This document shows, piece after piece, positions 9,660 through 14,556 of a DNA stretch of 14,556 bases (the first letter of the stretch is position 1; every line of letters begins with the position of its first letter). The notes beneath the pieces were generated by a model. It had not been told where the DNA came from. It saw only the letters and a list, made by a program, of their open reading frames with translations, and did not search any database. This stretch comes from Dissophora ornata (Eukaryota; Mortierellomycota; Mortierellomycetes; Mortierellales; Mortierellaceae), in contig MU617372.1 of assembly GCA_025201705.1 (NCBI GenBank), forward strand, positions 1 through 14,556, read 5' to 3'. A program made the translations under genes and the position numbers.

Positions 9660-10837
9660 TTAGAACAGAGTGTCCTCTTGGCGTAGGTATTCTCCAATAT
9701 CAGCTTGGTGGAACACTACAATAGCCGTGGGTTCCATCTTGCGTGTGTCGGAAGTTGACCGAGCTGTGACTCCGAAGCCAAGGGGGACATCTGTCATTGA
9801 GTAGACAATCACTCCTTGGTGCTCAGGAGTATCTTCTGTGACACGGCCGATATGGGCCTTGACAACATGGTTTCCATACAGGAACGGCATCTCACCGTTG
9901 GGCTTGATCCAGACCTTGTGCTAAATCGCAAAACATGGGGCGGGAGAGAAATAGTCAACATCACGTTTCAGATAAATGCAGTCTATTGTGTGGTAGCAAC
10001 AGTGGCAGGATGCGCAGCCATCAACGACAGGGCAGGTATCCATCCAAGTCATTGCTCTTCTTAAGCAAGTGATACTATTGCCGCTGTCGACTGGCGTATG
10101 GCGCTGATCTTTGACATGAGCAATGAAATCTTTTGCGTCGAAACTCTGTAAAGCTACGCTATGTTCTATCCAGAAATTTTCATGGTCCAAGCTGAGCGAT
10201 CCAGAAATCTACTGCTCAGACTCGACTTATTCCATCCTGATATATCTCCCAGATTAAACAACCGATATGCTTTCGTACCTTGGCATACTGGGCGATATAA
10301 TCGAGGCAGGTGACATGCATACGGAACTTTCCAGTCTTTGTGAATTTTCCAAAGCAGATCCCGAGAGAAATCAACTGATCACGCCCAACGCTCGTTGCCT
10401 TTCGCATCACGGACTCGCTATGAGAGATCGTCAATGTTAGAGTGCGTTTCAAGTATACAATGTAAAGAGGATAGGTAGCACATGGAGCTATACATTGATC
10501 AAACGAGACAATTTCATTGTCGTTGCCATCCTCACCTGACATAGTATACACGATCCCGGTGCAGGCGGAAGCAGTAGGTTTCGTCTCCTCGGTCAATCAG
10601 ATGTGTGATATTGCGTCCAATACTAGTACGTTAACAAAACATCACATAGAGATATTAGCAGGGTTGAACAAAGAAGTTCGAGCGGAAACGCACAAATGCG
10701 ACCATCGAAATCTCTCGTGCAGCTTATATCGTGTGCAGGGACGTCGATGGCAATGCGCCATCATGATGGAAGGAGACGTACTACTTGGCCAACTTTTCAA
10801 AGAAGGTCTTCGTCTCCAGTTCTGTCAGGGGTCTCAT
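9660..10837 (-). CDS. NIP7: 60S ribosome subunit biogenesis protein NIP7
   Basis: NIP7 is a conserved nucleolar factor needed for 27S pre-rRNA processing and 60S subunit assembly. Four minus-strand exons, 10837-10782, 10622-10536, 10417-10279 and 9920-9660, splice to exactly 180 aa, the length of the human protein. It starts [21 protein letters not shown]. Exon 2 gives [15 protein letters not shown] and exon 3 gives [20 protein letters not shown]. Exon 4 encodes the PUA RNA-binding domain, with [26 protein letters not shown] and [20 protein letters not shown]. Exon 1 ends at a GTACGT donor immediately after a split Tyr codon. Introns are 159, 118 and 358 nt, and the last is unusually long for this window. 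NIP7 is convergent with the MFS transporter and divergent from ISU1 over 330 bp. All junctions restore residues expected for the family, so the model is secure. Confidence 0.96.
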
Positions 10838-11167
10838 CTTTGAGCAAGTGGTCCTGGACCAAGGGGAAAGTGCGGATGAGAGACAGGAACGGCAAGTGCT
10901 GGTGCAAAACGATTGTGGGTGAACAGGGGATTAGACGAGGTCAACGAACTTGGGTCAGACGGTTGAGATGGCGGGGTGGGAGAGAACTCTTTTTCTTTTT
11001 TTTTTTTCTTTTTTGGTTGTTTACTTGCAATTAATCGCCCATCTGACAGTCACGCCTGCCCGTGCATCACGTGCATCGCAGTCATGCCAAGGACATAAAA
11101 TACCTTTTTGGGTGGAACGCTCTTCACCCCCACTCTTACTCCTCTCCTCTTACCGCAAGTCCCCATC
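10838..11167. promoter_or_regulatory. Divergent NIP7/ISU1 promoter
   Basis: This 330-bp spacer between the two divergent ATG codons holds a T-rich tract (about 10985-11020), a CACGTG E-box at 11068-11073, and a weak TATA-like CATAAAATA (about 11094-11102) some 70 nt upstream of ISU1. CACGTG is the core of Cbf1-type bHLH sites in fungi. Use of any motif here is inference. Confidence 0.5.
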
Positions 11168-11874
11168 ATGCTGCGAACTACTATCTTCTCTGCTTCTCGC
11201 TCCCTCTTCGCCAAGCCGTCGGCAGCGATTGCCGTGCGTTCATACCACCCAAAGGTATACGACCGCGCATTCATTGGTGTCTCTATCCCGTGCCTGGCTT
11301 TTGCTCGGTGCACCATTTGTGACTGAAATGACTAATAGCCAACCGTGACTCCTTCCTACAGGTTATCGATCATTACGAGCGCCCTCGCAACGTCGGCTCT
11401 CTCAACAAGTCAGATCCTTTTGTCGGAACCGGTCTTGTGGGTGCACCTGCATGCGGCGATGTCATGAAGCTGCAGATCAAGGTTGACGAGGCATCGGGAA
11501 AGATCGTGGACGTCAAGTTCAAGACGTTCGGTTGCGGTTCAGCCATTGCTTCGTCTAGTTACATGACTGAGCGTGTCCGTGGAATGACCCTTGAGGATGC
11601 TGGCTCGATCAAGAACACTGAGGTTGCGAAAGAGCTTTGCCTCCCCCCTGTCAAGCTCCATTGTTCAAGTACGTGTGATCCTCTTCTCCAAAAAAAAAAA
11701 GTCTGTGCAGCCTATGCGGGGTTCGTGGTTGTCTCACTTATTCAAGTCTAACTCTTTAATTCCTTTACCTATCACTCGTTCGCAGTGCTCGCTGAGGACG
11801 CTATCAAGTCAGCGATTAACGATTACAAACGCAAGCGCGCAGCTGCTGCCGGCACGGTCAGCGCCTCCGCCTAA
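11168..11874 (+). CDS. ISU1: Mitochondrial iron-sulfur cluster assembly scaffold (IscU family)
   Basis: This is the mitochondrial matrix scaffold on which Nfs1 and frataxin build [2Fe-2S] clusters before transfer by the Hsp70/J-protein pair. Three exons (11168-11254, 11362-11668, 11786-11874) encode 160 aa. Residues 1 to about 26 form a basic, Ser-rich, acid-free presequence (MLRTTIFSASRSLFAKPSAA), with likely cleavage near RSYH. The three cluster-ligand cysteines are present: C60 in PACGD, C87 in FGCGSA and C130 in LHCS. D62 is also kept, and the Hsp70-recognition motif LPPVK is at 123-127. The second junction splits the ATG of Met132 (A|TG) and restores CSMLAEDAIKSAI. Introns are 107 and 117 nt, with ACTAAT as a branch site in the first. 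The C-terminus adds a short Ala-rich tail. The gene is divergent from NIP7. Confidence 0.97.
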
Positions 11875-11883
11875 GCAACCGGA

Positions 11884-11897
11884 CTCTCCCGGGAGAG
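11884..11897. repeat. 14-bp perfect palindrome after ISU1
   Basis: CTCTCCCGGGAGAG begins 10 nt after the ISU1 stop, in the presumed 3' UTR. It has no loop in its perfect form. Function unknown. Confidence 0.7.
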
Positions 11898-11916
11898 ATG
11901 GGGCAGAGATAAAGCC

Positions 11917-11964
11917 AACCCTAACCCTATCCCTGTCCCCATCCTTGTCCCCGTCCCCGTCCCC
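11917..11964 (+). repeat. Degenerate telomere-like hexamer array
   Basis: Eight consecutive 6-bp units occur in register: AACCCT twice (the complement of telomeric TTAGGG-phase repeats), then ATCCCT, GTCCCC, ATCCTT and GTCCCC three times. The array lies in the ISU1 3' UTR or just beyond. The period of six is exact over 48 bp. The telomeric reading rests on the first two or three units only. Confidence 0.75.
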
Positions 11965-12227
11965 GCACACTCGACCCATCAACGCATCACAAAACACCAC
12001 ACCCAACAACATGTCTAGCCAACTCATTCACATCTCTGCAATCTCCAGCAAAAAGCAATACCATGACACAACTCTCTTCTCACCCTCCCCAATGTATTTT
12101 ACATCGCGACCTAGCAACAAAGCAGCTCACTCGACTTATATAACAGCAACACGTATCCGCAACTTTCGATGCTGGATACATGGAAAGACCGCGCAATTAA
12201 GCCTAGTCTGGTCAGCCATTCTGTGTA

Positions 12228-12249
12228 AATAAAACAACAGTAAAATAAA
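12228..12249 (+). terminator. Poly(A) signals for ISU1
   Basis: AATAAA occurs at 12228-12233 and 12244-12249, about 355-370 nt after the ISU1 stop, implying a long 3' UTR. The open frame within 11875-12232 has no recognisable domain and I treat the stretch as untranslated. Confidence 0.5.
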
Positions 12250-12371
12250 GTGTTTTGATGTAAAAAAAGAAAAAAAGAAAAAAGACCAGGTGCGTGTGCC
12301 CTTCCTGGTGATCATGCATGCAGCAAACAGTCTAAATGTAAAGTGTGTTTGTGTGCATGCGGGGTGGTTTG

Positions 12372-12377
12372 TTTATT
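12372..12377 (-). terminator. Poly(A) signal for the LRR-like gene
   Basis: A minus-strand AATAAA (plus TTTATT) lies about 29 nt beyond the stop codon at 12406-12408. ISU1 and this gene are therefore convergent, with about 120 bp between their signals. Confidence 0.5.
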
Positions 12378-12405
12378 GTCTATTTGACTGTTGTTTCATT
12401 TTCAT

Positions 12406-14556
12406 TTACAGATCTCCATCGTATTCTACTTTGGAGTGGTATCGCTTGCCCTTGAACACATAGACACACCGCAGGATCTTTGAAAGATATTCCTCTTCCG
12501 CCTCTTGCTCCTCTAGAGCCATTGCCTCTTCTTCCGAGATCTCCGGCTCAATCTCACATGCGCTGTCCACAGAATCGCAGCGGACCCGATCCTTGAGCGT
12601 CTCCGATGAAGGCTCGCCATCCTGGCCCTGGCCTGTACCATTCACGTCCGCATTATCGAGCGCCCCGGGCGCCGCCTCCGTGACGTCGGGCTTGTCCTGA
12701 GACTCGAGCGTTTTCAGAGACTCGAGGACCTGTTTGGCAAGCTCCAAAACTCCCTGACGCTGTTTCTCTCGAGCGACAAGTCTTTGTTCCCGCGCTGCCG
12801 CAACTGAGAGCTCGATACGGTGTTTACGATCCCATTCGTGAGTAACCTTGATGTCAACCTCCTCCAGCTTAAGTTCCCATGCCTCGTAGTTCGACAGTCT
12901 ATGGCGGCGAAGGCAGGCTTTACGGAGACTCTTGATGGAGTGCAGTCCATCGAGCATGGACTTGTTGCTGGGAAATTGAGCCGCATCCATTTTCAAGTAG
13001 TGCAGGCCGTTGAACCACATCTGTAAGAATTGAGAGAACAAGTCTGGAGTCTCTGTCACGATCCATCGACCTTTGATCTCGAGGGAACGGACTGGAGATT
13101 GGAAGCCTTCATCCCCGAGGATTAAGTCTCTGGACCTGGAAACTGTACGAGGGACATCGTTCAGGTCCAAATGGATTCTTTGAAGCTTGGGGCATCCACG
13201 GAGTAGACTTGGTCGGAAAAGGTGAGCTGGTAGGCCCTTCAAAATCACCGAACAAAGTCGTGGCAGGACCCAGTTCCTGTTAATAATCAAAAGCAGAATG
13301 GAGCGTAACACCACGGTAAGTCCTCACTCTGACAAGATCAAGAATGCAATCGAACAAGTCATATTTCATGAACTTACCATGACCAAGACGGCCGCGAGAG
13401 GCATTCCAAATACTCTTCACTTGCTTTACAAACACCCATATCATCAATGGATCGTTCGAGATGAAGGGTCTCGATCTCTGGCGTGTGCATCAATGACTCA
13501 TAGTTGAAGACCTCGCACATGAAACCGATGAGTGTGAGCGCTTTCAGCTTTGGTAGGTGCCAGGGTGCCAGAATTGAAACAGGAGTCGCGTCGTCAATGT
13601 GAGAGTCGGTATCCACTAGAGTGAGGGTTTCCAAGGCGGGACATCCCTTCAAGAAGGAGGCGTCATTGCAAAAAAAGTTCATGCTGCTGACGCGCAGATA
13701 AATCATGGTCAAACAGGGCATGTCGCAAATAACGCCGAGATCGAGACTTTCTGGAACGGACCAAAGTCGGACGTTAATCCTCTCGAGCGTCTTGTTGAAA
13801 ACAGAGCAGACGTCCTTGAGGGCGGGGACGACGTAGGTATCGTTTCCAGTCCTGAAAGAAACTCTGCGCAGAGGTACCGGATCTGGCCCTGGTCCAAAGT
13901 GTCCACCGTGGCTCCGACCTAGGGAGAGGCTGCTGGCAGGGCATGCTACACCGTTCTGTAGAAGGCCTTCGTATGTTTCTCTGTCCTTTCTTTCCTCGAC
14001 AGCCCATTTGAAATCGTCAGCACTGCGGAGAGGTGCGCTGAACCGCTCTAGATTCCTGCAGCGCTTCAAAAGCTTGCCTTGGTCCCACGGTACCTCAGAC
14101 AGGTCGCCGCAGAAGGATCGAAGTCGCTTTACTCCATCGAGTGACATCTTGTCCAGTTGGTATGGGAAATTCCTCCAGTTTTCAAAGTTAATAATCGATG
14201 GCGACTCCATTGCTTCCAGAAGTTGGATATACCGGGCGTCTAAGGACGGATCGCTGGTCGAATTGGTATTGATCCAGCTCCGAGGCGGATTAACCTCCAA
14301 AAGACCGTATCCTTGGGGGCGATGATTCATGTCCGAGTAACGCCTGGAAGAAGGGGCAATGCATTCGGGAACGCGACTTGGGTTGAAAAGCGCTCGGTGA
14401 GCCTGGATGAATGCTAAAGCTCGTGGCATAGGATTAAACACAGGCGCGGTTCTAGCTGGCTCCGTGTTCGTATTTTCTTCGTTGTTCTCTTCGTTGGCGT
14501 TGTTCTCTGCGTTGGCGTTGTTCTCTGCGTTGGCGTTGTTCTCTACGTTGGCGTTG
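12406..14556 (-). CDS. Partial LRR-like (probably F-box/LRR family) protein with acidic coiled-coil C-terminus
   Basis: Two minus-strand exons, 14556-13378 (open at the window edge) and 13276-12406, join over a 101-nt intron (donor ATG|GTAAGT, acceptor TTAACAG) that restores a Trp codon. At least 682 aa are visible. If translation starts at the first in-window ATG (14429) the protein is 640 aa. The middle has irregular leucine-rich motifs such as CPALETLTLVDTDSHID, LPKLKALTLIGFMCEVF and CPKLQRIHLDLNDV, spaced like the LRR region of fungal F-box proteins, plus RCRNLERFSAPLRSADDFKWAVEER. I see no F-box, which would lie N-terminal and so possibly outside the window; F-box identity is therefore inferred. 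After the LRR region come a charged helix-prone segment (about 45 residues of K/E/R/A/L), a Gly/Asp-rich linker, and a very acidic stretch before the final VFKGKRYHSKVEYDGDL. A role in SCF-type ubiquitin ligation would follow only if an F-box is present. Confidence 0.75.
14481..14556 (-). repeat. In-frame 18-bp coding minisatellite
   Basis: Four tandem 18-bp units start at 14481, 14499, 14517 and 14535, with a fifth beginning at 14553 and cut by the window edge. Units are identical except at their 11th base (T, G, G, A on plus). On the minus strand each encodes six residues in the frame of the LRR-like gene, giving an Asn/Ala/Glu-rich repeat NNANxE. The array continues beyond the window. Confidence 0.95.

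Noticed and set aside
11591..12232. 213-codon plus-strand frame spanning the end of ISU1
   Set aside because: It overlaps ISU1 exons 2-3 out of frame, then runs through the hexamer array and 3' UTR, with no recognisable domain.

Overview
The window looks like ordinary nuclear DNA from an early-diverging filamentous fungus, most likely Mucoromycota and plausibly Mortierellaceae. This placement is inferred from gene structure and protein character; no database search was run. The evidence is a divergent, intronless H3-H4 pair with fungal-type H4 residues, and short GT-AG introns (mostly 98-159 nt) with CTAAC/CTGAC-like branch sites. AATAAA poly(A) signals and a large F-box/LRR-style repeat protein of the sort abundant in Mortierella also fit. 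I see no prokaryotic operons, CRISPR array, tRNA or intact transposon.

Layout, left to right. Positions 1-840 hold coding-like fragments in shifting frames that I could not assemble into a gene. Next is histone H4 (minus, 1136-1447), a 668-bp bidirectional promoter, and histone H3 (plus, 2116-2526). A multi-exon SNF5/SMARCB1-family chromatin-remodelling subunit follows (plus, 3060-6414). I believe it includes two 3' exons with a CxxC...H...H finger, reached across a 416-nt microsatellite-bearing intron; an unspliced form would stop at 5260. After an 800-bp gap comes a 652-aa major-facilitator transporter (plus, 7210-9391), convergent with the ribosome-biogenesis gene NIP7 (minus, 9660-10837). 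NIP7 is divergent from ISU1, the mitochondrial Fe-S scaffold gene (plus, 11168-11874). The right end is a two-exon, LRR-like protein on the minus strand (12406 to beyond 14556) whose N-terminal side runs into an 18-bp in-frame minisatellite at the window edge.

The three chromatin genes (H4, H3, SNF5) are adjacent. The H3-H4 promoter carries two ACGCGT (MCB-type) boxes, which fits S-phase control. The other genes (transporter, 60S maturation, Fe-S assembly, F-box/LRR-like) share no pathway; I read the window as a housekeeping segment rather than a dedicated system. The most interesting points are the SNF5 3'-end structure, the promoter motif pairs, the telomere-like hexamer array after ISU1, the coding minisatellite, and the unexplained left end.
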